This document shows, piece after piece, positions 1 to 14,000 of a stretch of DNA of 64,000 nucleotides. Made by a program: the position numbers and the translations under genes. Positions within the stretch are counted from its first letter, which is position 1. The number at the start of each line of letters is the position of its first letter. The stretch is from Metellina segmentata (lineage: Eukaryota > Arthropoda > Arachnida > Araneae > Tetragnathidae). The notes under the pieces were generated by a model. It was not told the origin of the DNA. It did no database searches and saw only the letters and a list, made by a program, of their open reading frames with translations. Location: assembly GCA_947359465.1 (NCBI GenBank), contig OX375876.1, positions 123,189,444 to 123,253,443 of the forward strand, read 5' to 3'.

Positions 1-651
1 CGTAGTGAGATCTTCAACATCTTTTTCATATTTAATTAGGGTCGCATGAAAATTTTTGTGGGTCGCCAAGTTCAAAATTTATTTGACAATAAAAAAAATA
101 TAAGGTTTTTCTTCAACAAGTATCAGGTACAAGTAAAATAGTGAAATAAGACAATGTTATTTATCAGAAAAGAACTACATTTTTTATGAAAACAATTGTC
201 TGTATTAGTATGTAATGCCTATAGTTCGGCAATGGCAGGCAAACACAGACTTAGTGATAAAAGATAGTTGTCAATTTGAGATGTCCTTTACCCTCTTTCT
301 GGTGGGATTCATATGCAACTTTGGTTGGTCTGACGTTTAGCAGTGGCAATCTTTACTGCAGCTTTTTGAATTTATCAAGAATCACTTTGAATTCTTATGA
401 TGTAAAGTTTTTTTAAAGTAATTTTCATTAAAAAATATTTGTGCCCATGTGCATAAATCAAACCAATGCTTTGTAAAATTCTGTGTTTTATTCAGACCTC
501 TAATAAGGCAGAAACCTTAATGCAAATCTAAAAAAGAATTCAACTTTAACTACGTTGACGATTAAAAAAACGTCTAATGTCTATTGAGGGGTCGCAACAA
601 AATAGTTCGCAAACTGTGGGTCTGGAAATGAAAATAGTTTGCGCACCACTG
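1..651. mobile_element. hAT-like transposon remnant, one end
   Basis: A hAT-type terminal sequence, AGTTTGCGCACCACTG, ends at 651. Upstream are GGGTCGCA and GTGGGTCGC phrases that commonly sit inside hAT ends. The other end lies off the window. No transposase was seen. Confidence 0.45.
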
Positions 652-1153
652 TTGGCTATTCATTTCGTATTTGAGCAACTAAAATTGAGTTTAAGAGGAG
701 CATTTTTGCTACTGCTACTATTTATTAAAATTTATAATACTAATTCTATTTCACAAATGCTTTGGCTGTGGCATTCCTGAATCTGAATATGATTTTAATT
801 GATGGGTGTGGTTATATAGCTTTGTGGTGTGTTGTTATGTTTGCATTCTTCAAAAGAGTTTGCGGAAAAAAATGTGCGTAATTAATGTCTAGTCTAGTCT
901 ATCATGATCCTAAGGATATGGAGAAAATGTTAGGATCAATTTTTAAGACTCAATTGACAGAAAAGGCTGTACAAGTCACAAATGCATTTCAAGAACTGGA
1001 ATGCACTGGGTGATTGCTGAGGGAAGAAGAAATGAAGCCTTATCTAGCAGGTGTTAGCTGGATGAGAATGTTCAGATAGTCAAGTTGAAGTGGTATGAAC
1101 ATGCATTGGGGATAAGAACTAGATAATTGGAGCCAAATGCTAAAAGTAAAACC
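652..1153. other. no recognised feature
   Basis: A short open stretch near 918-1011 (with GSIFKTQLTEKAVQ) looks like a decayed coding fragment, but I recognise no family. No splice-supported exon was found. Confidence 0.3.
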
Positions 1154-1732
1154 AGGGTTCCCACAGGTCAGGGAAAACCTAAAATTGTCATGGAATTTAA
1201 TTTTGTCCCACAAAAGTCAGGTAAAATTACACATTTTTTGTCTAAAACCTGGAAAATCACCTCAATGACCTGGAAAATGATTGATTATGGTTTCTCCGAT
1301 GCTTTGGAGAAAAGTAGCCACTAAGATTCATACAGTTTTGTGTCACTTTATTTTATGAATTGAATTTTTCAATCGATTTGAAAAGTAGCAGCTAATATTT
1401 AACAGGTAAAGAATTTTGTTTCATCTGCAGGCTTAAATTGAAAAATTTAATGCTTTATTTAATACATTAAATAACAAATTGATTCAAGTCAAATATGTTG
1501 GATTATTTGAATAAGTTATTATAATGCAAAATTACTTGTGCTTAATGTATTAATAAGTTCATATAATTCTTAAATTGGTTTTTATTATGGGCCATTGAAT
1601 GCTAAATTATCTTTTGGTTTTTCACCTTAAAAATGTTGTGAATTGCTTAAGTATGACCTGTAATTTTGTAAAAATTTGTCTGGAAAACATGGAAAAGTCG
1701 GAATTTTCTTTCTGAAATAGAGTGGGAACCCT
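1154..1732. mobile_element. foldback MITE, AGGGTTCCCAC inverted ends
   Basis: The element starts AGGGTTCCCACAGG and ends GTGGGAACCCT. Internal CAGGG.AAA and CCTGGAAA phrases repeat in both orientations. A related but interrupted copy lies at 42484-42769. The end sequence resembles hAT-derived MITEs such as the intact hAT at 9939; target duplications are not clean. Confidence 0.6.
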
Positions 1733-1908
1733 TAAAACTGACTGAATTGAGATAGGCCCAATAGATGAAAGAGCAGAAGGAGATTTATTCTGGAAGCTCT
1801 AAAATATTTATCTACATAAAGAGTGAGTTAGGGGTTCAATTTTAATCTTGTTTTAAGTATCTAAATATTCATGGTAATAAGTCACGTATAATGCTTAAAA
1901 TTTTCTAG

Positions 1909-2003
1909 TGCGGTGACTCAAGGTTGGGAGTATCAGCGAAAGAAACAACTTGAAGGCTATGGAAATGAACTTATGAATCATTTTTTTCTCGGTTGCCAAG
2001 AAA
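1909..2003 (+). CDS. ELYS: ELYS exon a (first in window)
   Basis: This 95-bp exon lies between acceptor TTTTCTAG and donor GTAAGT. It starts with the last base of a codon split by the upstream intron and ends with a single A, which joins TG of the next exon to make Met. It encodes a helical segment containing WEYQRKKQLEGYGNELMNHF. No earlier exon could be identified between 1 and 1908. Confidence 0.7.
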
Positions 2004-5000
2004 GTAAGTTTAATTTTATGCACACTAGTTATCCCTCAAACAGTAGAGAGTTGTAAAATGCACAAACTCCGAAGTTTAGTTAATGAAAAAAACATTCTTT
2101 GTTAAAAGACATCTTTACTTCCCCATAACCCCAAAATCTTCATGTCCCTTGCTAAATATTCACTTTACACATGAGTATTTACTGCAATGTATGTTTTAGT
2201 TTAAAGTTGGCAGTTAAAGATTTTGATTTGCTCATCAAAGCTAATCTAGTTGGAAATCCTGTGTTAAATTTTAGGGAACTTCTCTTTCATGTTCCAAATT
2301 AATTAGATTTTACTTTAGATGATAAAATTCTGAAATTGAACTTCACTTTGAATTAATAGGTCAGGGCTTCTAATGTACCAAACCAATTCCCTCAACCAAA
2401 TGAATTCTGATTGCCTGGTATGAGATAACATATATTCCAATCCTGAGAAAAAACTAAATTGAATTGAGCTATAAAAAAAGAGATTGGATGCCTTGTAAGC
2501 ATTGATTATAGAAGAAATTTCTGTTTTACAAAATTCTAACCAAATGTAGAATTTCAGAAACTTTTAGTGTCAATTTTTATTCATTTAGTTTTATAATTTT
2601 GAATAAAAGTTGTGAAAGTTTAATTAGTTTATGCCTTTGTTGCATATCTAGAAGATTGTCCCGTGTTTCATGAAGTTTGTTTCATTGTTACCCAGTAATT
2701 ATCAGTGAATGGAATGACCCAAAGGAAGTTTTATTGATGTTAATGAATTATTGTTCTTCTCCTAAGGAACCAAACTAATTTTTTCTATACAAAATTTTAC
2801 TTTATGTAGCATCTCAACTTCCCATGCTGTATCCCGTGAATTAATATTCAACTTTAAAGATTAAATCGTTTGCTTTGTTGGAAAATGTAACTTTTGGCCA
2901 TTATAAAAATCAAGTTAAATTGTTAATGTAGGCTTTAGTTGCATGATGTTTATACAAAAACTGTTTACCATTTACTAATTTTTACTATTTCCTATAATTT
3001 TACATTTCTATTTTTCATACATTGGGCTGCTGTAACACGGTCGAAAGAGTAACGGTCTAGCTACCGGAGGGTTGCAAGTTCAAATCCAACCACAGACCGT
3101 CTTGTACAAAGGGGGCTGGTGCATGTTAAATCCATCAGAGCCTCATGTTGGCGTGGTGTGGAAGTTTGGAGAGTGGAGTGCCAGCTCACATGTGTGACCT
3201 CGTAATCTGACTGCGATTCAAAATTATGTGGTGTTGTCCATGGATCATTCCCTTCAAGGATCAATACAGGCCTTTCGCCATTAGCCTTTTGTGTTGCTCC
3301 AGAGCAATATGAATTAAAAACCTACCAACCCTATTCCTACATTAAACTGCTTCTTAACCTCCCTTATTTTGTAAAGGATTTATATGATGCATCCATAGAT
3401 TTGAACTAAAATGCTGAACATTTCTTACAAATGTAAGATAATGGTTTTTTTGTTAGAAAAGAGCAATTTATGATGACCTTACTGTTAAAAGTGATATGGT
3501 TTAAAAAATGAAAACTGCCATTGTTACCTTTTGTTGGGTGACTGCCCCACTTTTGTCATACATGTTCATCAGCTTATACCGTTCACCATATGTTAATTAC
3601 ATGTCCTGTTTGTAAACATCCATTCGAAAATTTTTTTTAAAAGATCAATATTAAACTTTCAACGTTTGATAAGGGAGGATCCCCCCACTACCACAAAAAT
3701 TTCTTCCCCTTTTTTAAGTGGCATTAAGTTTTTAAATCTCATGTTTTTATCCATCATGACTTTATTGTATTCATCATTTTCATACTTTTTATGTTCTGCA
3801 TCATGTTTTACAATCATCAAACTATATCCATGCATTTTGTCTTTTACAATTTATACTTCCATAGTGTTAACCAGCATGTTTTAATGCTGAACAATTAAAT
3901 TCATATTTATAATTTATATTTATATTTGGTTTTTATGCTGATATATCTTCATTATTTTGTTATTTTTTCTTGGGCTTGGTGCAGCTTGTCTGCATATTGT
4001 AACTGGTATCGTAAAACTTGACAACCATGGTTGGTTATAGTACTTTTCTTCCTGTGGTTTTCAGGATTTCTTTAATCTATTTTTCAAAGTGAAAGTGCCA
4101 TAACTTTGTTTAAAAAGAAATTATTAATGTTTTTTTTTAAAGGTATAAAATACAGACACTCAGACAAATTTTCAAGCAAACAAATCATGCTTGAAATTTT
4201 TAAATAACAGAAAAATCTTCATTTCTTATTTTCAGTGCATAAGATGAAGGATCTCATGTATCTGCCACTGAACAGTTTGGAGTCATCATCTCTTATCAAA
4301 TTTCTTTCTGAAAACAAGGACCCTAAGGCTCAAGAGTATCTAGTGATCTATCACCTGCTTCACTGTAATTTCTTTGAAGCAATAAAGGTGAATGACAAGC
4401 TATCCAAATTTCTTGTGGTTAGTATCTTCAAATCTAGCTGTTCAAATACTTATTTTATCTTTTAACAGCATGATTGTTTAGTACATTTTGGAATAGTTAA
4501 CATGCAATAGGCCTGTGCAAACATTGTGTGCCTACTTGCTGACAATGAAAAAATGTGAATTTTACATACTTTGAAGGCATATTTTTATTATTATTGTACA
4601 TGCACTTGTCTCAAACACAAGGTTTCTTTCTACAAATTCAATTTTGGTAATGCAATTGTTCTTAAACAATGTTCGTATTTGGAACAAATACAAAAATTTA
4701 TGGAAATAAAAACAAAAAATGGTACAGCTACGCTCTACGTTTATGAGTGATGGCAACGGCTAGGCGATTTTTTTTGGCGCACATCTAGTAGCGAGTTACG
4801 ATAAATTAAGGCAACCCATCTGTCGTTACAGTTGTTGTGGTTTTCATAGCAACCTCGGCAAACGGAAAGTTTCAATTTTGATTTTGAATATTTTAGAAAG
4901 TTCTTCCAAATTCCATTAAAGTTGTTTGTTTGAAATTTTTTCTTTGCTCCCATTGTTTATTTTGATTTTTAAATATCCTTTGATTGCATTGGTCCTCTTA

Positions 5001-8000
5001 AATCTTTTTCTGTGATACCATCGGTCCATTTATTTGTATTTCTACAGTTGTGGAATTTTTATTTTATTATTATAGTTTTTACAAAACAATTAAGTTTTGT
5101 TTTATTGCCATTTTCGTTTTGATTATTTTTTTCCACAAGAGTTCTGACGTTATCAGGTTGTATTATTTCTTGCTTTTTTCTTTTATAAATCTTTTTCGTT
5201 CTCAACATGCTCACTGTATTTAGTGTAATTGATAATTTACAGGTTTTTCTTGTCCAACATTCGAAGTTTAGTTCTGCTGGTTCACATTTGTGTTTTGAAA
5301 TGTATTTAAACTTGTTACTTTTAGTGAAATTTAACAAAATATATACTTTTCAAAACGTTTTCAAATGTGTTTTCAAGCTTTCATATTCCGTTGTAAAAAG
5401 AAAAATGTTTTTGAAAGTAAAAGATTTTTGAAATCATTCTTTCCTTGGCAACTTTAGAAGTATGCCAAAAAAATTGTCAAGGCCGTTGCCACCACTCATA
5501 GATGTAGGGTGTAGCTGTATCCAAGAAATATTCTAATCACATTAGAACAAAAGAACTGTAGTAATAATTAACAAGTAACAGAAAGATGCAGGTAAGTTAG
5601 AGTAGGGAAAATGTATATATCCTTGTGAGAGAAATATTACTAAATGTCTTACTTTAATGAGATATGTACCATGTAAATCTTTTTGTGGGGAAAAAAGTTA
5701 TTTTGATAATATGATACTTGATTTTATGTTAATAATGCTGACCGAAAGTAGAGGTTGCAGCGTCTCAGTAGTTTTGCAGGTGGCACAGATTCAATTCCTC
5801 CCTGGGTGCATTTCTTCTGTGTCTGTAATGGTTTATATCCATTTAGTTCATATAGCTTTATCAATTATGACCATTATGCCATTAAAATCAACCAACCTGA
5901 CTTTAAGTATTTGCTATATTCTTAGCTTTTATGTTTATCTGTGCAATAAAACATACAGCTATCGAAACAATGTTTTGCTATTTAAAAAAAAAATTTATTT
6001 TCTGTGCTTTTTGTTTCAATTTTAGCAAAAATGTCTACATTGGAATGGAACTCCAGTAGAGAAAAGAACCCTAGATAGAGGATACCTCGTTGAGAACCTC
6101 ATGACAGCTGTCTCGGACATCGAGAAGTGTCTGGTTGAAGAAATGAAGCGCTTTCCTTTTGAAACTTCAAAAAAAGAAGGTTTGCCCTATTTAAAATTTT
6201 GCATTGAAATTAACTTTCTTTACGTTATGAACCCAGTATTCGTATATCAACTTTATCCTTTCTAGGTGTGCTTAATACTACATATTGCTTAAATTACTGT
6301 TCAAAGTCCCAAATCTGGCATTGTCCAAAAACAGGATGTTTTGCTAACCAGCGGGGGGTTTTTCCTCACTTTTTTGCATCTTTCCGACAATTTTTGAAGA
6401 ACAAGGAGTTAAACCTGGACTTATTGATAAAACAACGCAAAATAACGAACATGTTCAAAGTAAATACCACACATAGAATTAGAAGATTTGCAAGTAAAAT
6501 TTGTTGCATTGTCTTAAAAAGATTTTTTTCCTTTTGAAAAAATTATTCCTATTTATGTATCTGCAATTTTACTATTGTCAATGCAAAATTTGCATGCATG
6601 CCGTTGGTGGGATAGATAAAGGTTTTTCGACAAAAATGCAAATAATCATAGGTCCGGAGGATTTTGGACTTTGTACTGTATATAATTTTTGAGCTTTTGA
6701 ATGGGTCAGTTGTTAAGACTTTGCCAACCTGCTGCATAAAATGTACATATCTAGAATTAGCATTAAACTCTTATATCAATCTTGTACATAACATTGTGCT
6801 TTCTTGTTTTTCAATTCAGTGACATAGTTTTTATTTCAGATATTCTACAACCAATGTCAGTCTCTATGAAGTGTTCTAGTTCTTCCAAAAAGACAATGAC
6901 CTACTCTGACATTGTAAGGTCTCTCATGTACAGAGGCTCACCTTGTACTAGCAATTTCGATTCACAATCCCTGTCCAAATCCAGGTATTTCTGCTATTCT
7001 CGATTATACTTAACAATTTACTATAACGTTTTCAGCCTCTCAAGGGCACATCTTAATGACTTATTTTTGGGGTGACTCCGAAGAGTGCCATCACCATGAC
7101 TAATAGTATATATAATTGCACCGCGACCAGTAGTCTATGGTACTGAAACCCTCTGCTGATCCACTAAAGACCGATTGCCGAAATAAATTTCAGCATGTAC
7201 CTGATCGGAATGTTTGACAGTTCCCAGGATTCAATACAATTGTATCCCAGATATTCGAATCGTTGGGCAAAGAGTAGTAATCACAATCAGATAAGATGTG
7301 TACAGGGCTCCTCTACTATCAGACAGCCTCTATTTAATGGGTCATCAATAACATCCATAAGGTTGAAGTGTCTATTTAAGGTACAGTGGCCACTTAGAAG
7401 GCCAATGGGCACATCTTAAGATTTGTATGGGTTTATCAAACCAGAGGTACCGTAGTGATATATTCTTTTCCCATGGGGCTTGCTGCCCCTGGTAAATATA
7501 GGGTTCGCAACCCAAGAATATCAAAACTATCTTTCTTTTGACATTAACTGGATATTGTGTTTGGCACGACTTGACCAAATGTTTTTTATTCATACCATAA
7601 TAAACAAAACTAACCAATCATGACAATTTCATTTTTACACATTTTTAATTTATTACAGTTGAATTCTTGCATATTCATCTCTGATTAAGAACGTAAGCTG
7701 CATCACCAGGGATCAATTAAATATTGGAAATCAAGTTAACTATATCAATTGATTTTTCTCTTATCAAATTTTTTAAATATCTTTGGATTCTCTTATATCT
7801 ACAAGTTCTCTGAAAAGTTAGAAACGGAAAGATAATTAAAAAAAACTTAAACCTTTGAATATTTTCCTCATTAAAATATGTAGCTAAATTGTGTATTTTG
7901 ATTTCTTTTTTCTGATGAGTTCGTGAAATTGATTTTACTGTTTATTAATTTAAATTTTTTACATGAAACCCAGATCTCTGTGTTACTTAAATGGTTCTAT

Positions 8001-11000
8001 TAAAATAAAAAATTTAAGAAATTAAAAAAAAAATCAGCAACTCTGTTTTTAATTTTTATATTTGTTAATGTTTTGATCTCTTTCTGAAAGGTGTAAAAAT
8101 CTGTTAAAGAAAAAGAAAGTTATGATTCCTAAACTGATTTACACTTAAATGACTTAAAGATTCTCGTGTATCTTTACACTTAATGCTTTCTTGCGTGTTT
8201 TTTTACCTTTATTCATAAATCATGCATAATGGTGTATATTTTTTATTTAGGGTGTCCTGTTTCGAAGATCTCCCATTTATCCACCCACCTGTTACACCTC
8301 AAAGTGTCAGGTATGCTTTCCAACAATTTATTCTTAAAACTGACATTTTTAGATCAAGAATTCAATTATCTTATCACTTATTTCATTTCTATGTGCATTA
8401 CGCAATGATTGTGAGTTATCTGCACCAAATTAGCAATGAAAAGTTAATAAAATAAAATTTAAAAGTTTAGAAGTTTGGGTGAATTTATATTGGATGCATT
8501 CAAATTAAATCAGTGTAAGCACAAGGACTGCGCTCCACTAAATAGCCAAGCAATTTTCTTTTTCTGCTTTCATCCCACTACTCTGTTTCCCAATCCCTCT
8601 TTTTCAATTCATGACATTTATTACTTGATGTTGTCTTGAGTTTGGCACAGCTTGGCCATATACGACATTTGCACCATAAAACCCCAAAACAACCAACCTA
8701 AAACCATGTGTGATTTCATGATATCCTTCATGTCTTATATGGATGTTGCGACATTCAACCACCCACATTCCCTTTGTGCCCAGGTGCAGAATTATAATCA
8801 GTGTTCTACTATACAATTCCTAACTATTGCAATTGTTCTGCTGGCATTTTGTCCGAATATTAAAAACTGCAGTAAAATCGAAACAATCGTTAAACACAAT
8901 AATCGGCTTAATATGTACTACATATTTATAATAAAAGATCAAAATTAATTCACTTACTTTATTTAAAACCAAGGCATACTTTCAGAATTTGCTATTCTGT
9001 TGGTCACTTTTGAAGTTAAATACTTTGTCATTGACATAGAAGATGTGTTATTTATAAAGTGTTTGTGGTAATTTGGGTGTAGTAGGAAGGCTGTGTCCTA
9101 GCCAGAGAAGAAAAAAGATGTGGCAAGGAATGCGCTTTGCACTGCAGAACATCATAACTTATGATTTAAAAAAATTGCCATAAATTTGATAAAATTAAGG
9201 AAAAATTGTTTTGCAGAGATTTTGTTTACAGTTTTAAACACTTTCTACTCCAGGGCCTTTTGTAGCGTGGACGAAGTGACTGGGAATAGCCCTTCAGAAA
9301 AGTCGCAACATTCATCCATCAATGTATCATATATTATAAATCTGAGTGTCGACAGGCCCCCCTGCCTAGGCTCGACCCACCCTTGATTACATCCGCCAGA
9401 GAAGGTTCCAGCATGTCACTGACATAGTGGTGAAACAAAGAGGAGAAAAGGGGATAAAGACTTTGTGGTGCCCTCACGCGAAGCCAAGTCGAAAAGGCAA
9501 ATCCAACACTATCGATCAGGGACTTGCTACTTGAACTTGAACCGTGCTGGTCACCTTATTCAAACGCTCTGTTTGGAAGCGGAAGCAGGGTTCGCACGCT
9601 CCTTAAGAACTCCTTAAAATTGATTTTCGTTTTTAAGCACTCTTAAAACTCCTTATTTTTATGTGCTACTCCTTAAAAACTCCTTAATTTTCGACCACAG
9701 CGTTTCAATTTCGAAATGCGCTACATTCCACCGAATGAATGGATTACAAAACGTACCGTTTCAATTGGAAAAGGATACTTCATGTTGCTCATGGTGTATT
9801 GGCAGCAAGTCTGAAATTTTCCCACGAGAAAAGGCTATCATCAGTAAAGCATCATGTAGCGAAGCAAGGCCACCTGCATGTCCTACCTCTCTTACCTAAT
9901 TACCTAACTTGTGCGATAGAGCCTTGAGTGGCATTTACAGGGTTCATACGCCTCCTGAAATTCCTGAAAAACTGAATTTTGCTTTTTTTTACTAAGGGCC
10001 CTGAAAACTCCTGAAAATTGTGTTTTTATCCTGATATTTCTTTTTATCTCCTGAAAAATAATAATCATCCAAGAGCAAAAAAATGAAATGTGACAAAATA
10101 AAGAACTATATAAAGATGCAACCAAAATTAATATTGGTTTTGTCACAAGAAAAAAACCTCACAAATTTAAGCAAAGATAAATTCAACAATGAAAAATAAA
10201 ATGGAGTTTTATTTAAGCTGCAGGCAATTGCTAATAAAATTGACAAAAAAACTAATAGAAAAATGCCCCTTAAATTTATCATTAGTGCGTAATATGTCTT
10301 GTTTAGATCCTCGTGCATTGATCAGTAATAAAGAAGCAAATTTAAAGAAGCTTCAAAGCATATTGCTTTGTTTGACAAATGCAGGACGCTTCAAAGAAGT
10401 GAACTGTGATAAAATTTTGAAAGAATACAGTAGTTTCATTGAAGACTTTAGCTGTATGGACACAACAACCCAATTCAGGCACTGCTGCAGTGACTGTTTT
10501 GATCCGCTCGTAGATCGGCTTGATGTGTTTTACTACGAGTTTCTTTCAAACTCGAAGTATTTAAATTTTTGGAACACAGTTCAAGTTCTTCTACTTTCGC
10601 ATAGACAGGCAAGTGTCGAGAGAGGGTTTTCGATTAACAAAAACATACTGGTTGAAAATCTTGGCAACGAAACACTTGTGGCCAAAAGAGTCATTGATGA
10701 CCATCTACGATTTGTTGGTGGAATCGAAAAACTTATCATTTCTAAGGAATTGATTGTTTTAGCTGCTGGTGCTCGGCAAAAATATTTCTCATATCTAGAG
10801 GAGCAAAAAATAAGTAAGAATAAAACTGGTGGATAAAAAAGAAAACTCCTAACCGAAGGTGTTGATGATTTGAAAAGAAAGAAGAAACGTTTAGAAAATG
10901 ATATTGAGGACCTCAATAAAACTTCTGAAGATTATTTGGAAAAGGCAGAGAAAAATAGCAATCTCAACTTGATAACAAAAGCTAATGCTTTAAGGCGTCA

Positions 11001-14000
11001 TGCCAAAGAAAAAGTTATTGAACTAAAAAAAAATGTGAAGAAGACCTTAATGAAATGTATATGACATTGAAAAGTATTTAAAATAAATTAATAAGATTTG
11101 AGATTTTTTGCTATGTTTTGATATTATAATGTTTGTCATGGTAAGTACATTTTATGTATAATACTAATGCAATTTTAAGAGGAATCAAACATTATGGAAG
11201 GTATACAATTAATATAGATAATTTATGAAAATGGGATTGTTAGTTCGTCACTTTTGATTTTTTTTGTTAGCCTGAATTTTCTGTAATGTACTCCTGAAAA
11301 ACTCCTTAGTAACTCCTGAATTTTACTATCATTGATAGAGTATGAACCCTGGATTTACGACTGACGGTGGACAGGGTCGAACAAAAGAAGGACACTTCCC
11401 CCCCCCCTTCTAGAATTTCAGTCGCTGACAGATCGTATATGGTGATCATTAAAAATTGATGGAGCGTTGTGAACGTATTGAAAATCGCCATCTGTTATCA
11501 TTGAAGTTGATTATTACAAATTTTTGAATTTGTTTAGCGAAAGCAATAGTTTACTTATTAAGTACACAAAATATTATAGCATTTCATTTATTTTGAATTT
11601 AAATTCAACATTAAATCTCGATAAAAGAGTAGCATTGAGAATGTATTGAAAATCGCAATCTGTTATAATCGAAGTAGATTATTTCATACTTGTATATTTG
11701 AAGTTAAAATATAATTTACCCATTCATTTATAACAAAAATTATTGAGAATTTCATTTATTTCTGTCTGAAATCTGTCGTTTGTATTTACTTGTAGAATAC
11801 AGTAAAAAATCTCAGCACAGTAAAATCCCAATTTTCAAACATTTTTAGATTTTAAACTTTTCCAAATTTCAAACTTTTTTGAATTTTAAACTTTTTTGGA
11901 TTTTAAACTTTTCTGGATTTTAAACTTTTCCTGATTTTAAACTTTTTTGGACTTTGAGCAACAATTATTAGTTTATGCCTAAGTCAATTATTCACCTTAT
12001 TTTTTTTAATTGGTCGAAATTTGTATTTGTCAAATATAACAAGATTTTGTTGTAGATAAAGCAATTTTGGGATATTAGGCTATGAGTTGCTTAGTAATTA
12101 CCATAGGCAACTTTCCAGTGTTTTTTATCAACAACAGTAGACTTTTTTTGTGTAAGTTACAGTTTGTGATGTGGGTTTGAGAAGTAACTTATTCAAGAAA
12201 GAAGGAAAGAACAAAAGTTTAGTTGTCATGTTTTCTGAAGTTTGAAGCATCCTGTAGTTTTTAAGTGGCAACAAAATGCCAAGACACAGATTAAGGGCTT
12301 TGGAATTCACCTTTCAATAGAAAGTAAAAATGAACAAAATATACTGAAAATTATGATTTCTGGATATTTAAATGCAAAATTTAGTGGAGATAATCAAGAT
12401 TTGTATGAAATAAAAGAGGGGAGTAACCCAAATTTAATTAAAAACAATATAGTGTACAATGAATTTTGTTGCATACCACTGCTTGAAAACCTTTGATGTA
12501 CAGAGAAAAGATTATTTTTAAAGTGTTCATATGGAATCTAAACATACTTGGAATGTATCTCCTATTTATAGAAAATGTCTTCGTACTGTAAGTTTAAGGG
12601 CAATGTATGTGTGAAACCATGTGCATTTCCAGATATCTCGTAAAGCATGCGAGTTTGTATTTATTGTTTAGTTCTAGGCAGTCAGAAACCCTTAGAAGTG
12701 GAAGTGGTGTGGTTGCAAAACGTACTTTCAATTCAACAAGCCCAACAGAATTTTCATCTCCAGCCAAGAAATCACGTTTATTAGATAATGTCCCATTCAT
12801 GGTATCCCCATTAGCAAGGTAAGACGTTTTTCCTGTTAAAAACAAATTGTATATTTTGTTTTGATGCCGGCAGGATGTTCTTTAATCAATTATTCTCTCA
12901 CTAAAGTTTACCTTGTTGATTCCCATACCTTTTAGTATGTACATTTAAATGTCTGTTTTTAATATTTACAATGATGCACTGCAGTGTATATTTTATGTAA
13001 AAATCATTCTTTACTTCAGTTCATATCAGGTATAGAGGGCTTATTACAAATAATGCATTCAGTTATAACAGAAATTATTTTTAAATTGAAGCATTTTATT
13101 AGAGGACTTGGTTTTATACTACATATAACTGTATTCTAATATACAACTCCAACCTTACTCTCACCGGTATAGTGGTTAAGGTGTTAGCCTCTAGATCGGA
13201 AGGTTCCTGGTTCGAATCCGGGTCCGGGCATGCATGTTTGTAAACGTATGGTGTAGAGGCGGCTGGTGCACCTTAAATCTGTCGTGGTCGAAAGTCCTCC
13301 CGTTGGGTTGGCGTGGAAGTTTGGAGAGTGAGGTGCCAGCTCAGGTGTTGCTTCGTCATCTGACCGTGGTTCAAAATTACGAGGTGTTGTCCTCGAATCT
13401 TTCCCTTAAGGGACTGATCCCGGACCGTCGTCAATAGCTCGTTGTGTTGCTCTCGAACGACGTTAACTAAAAATTACCAATTACCAACCTTACTCTCTAT
13501 TTTGATCAAATAGATTAATTTTGTTAAGGGATTAGTAAAACTTAATAAATGTATTGGGACAAAATAATTTTTCCATTTTTATATTATATATTTAATACCC
13601 TTGAAACTTATCTGGCCAAATGTTTTTCTAACAAATGTTTCAACAACTTAGGTAAAGATTAATTGTGAACATTCTTAAATGTTCTCCTTCTCTGCTTAAA
13701 AGTGTATGTACATTTTTATTGGTGAAATATCTTATGTATGAATCTTCTAGGTATAACCTTAATACACTTATCAGAAAATCTCCAAATTGTTAAAATTTTA
13801 TGTTACAGAAATATTTACTAAAACAACTTGATCTTGTTTCTAAAAAATATTAAAAATTGAAATCTTCGATTTATATAAATATTTTATTCTCCAAAATGAA
13901 ACATTTAAAGAAATTACAAATTGTTAAAAAATTCTTCTACAATTAGTTTTACAATGTTCTTATCTACAGTGTTTTTTTCTGACTGCAAGTAGTTAAAGCG

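Noticed and set aside
1765..1817. Extra upstream ELYS exon ending at AAAGA|GTGAGT
   Set aside because: The donor is good, but the phase (one base left over) does not join the exon at 1909, which needs two.
5059..5431. Small proteins within the TACAGCT MITE
   Set aside because: AT-rich low-complexity frames on both strands, without family motifs or conservation in the related MITE copies.
13163..13490. Possible tRNA gene from A and B boxes
   Set aside because: No acceptor-stem pairing or anticodon arm, and the same 300-bp body recurs at several loci; it is a SINE.
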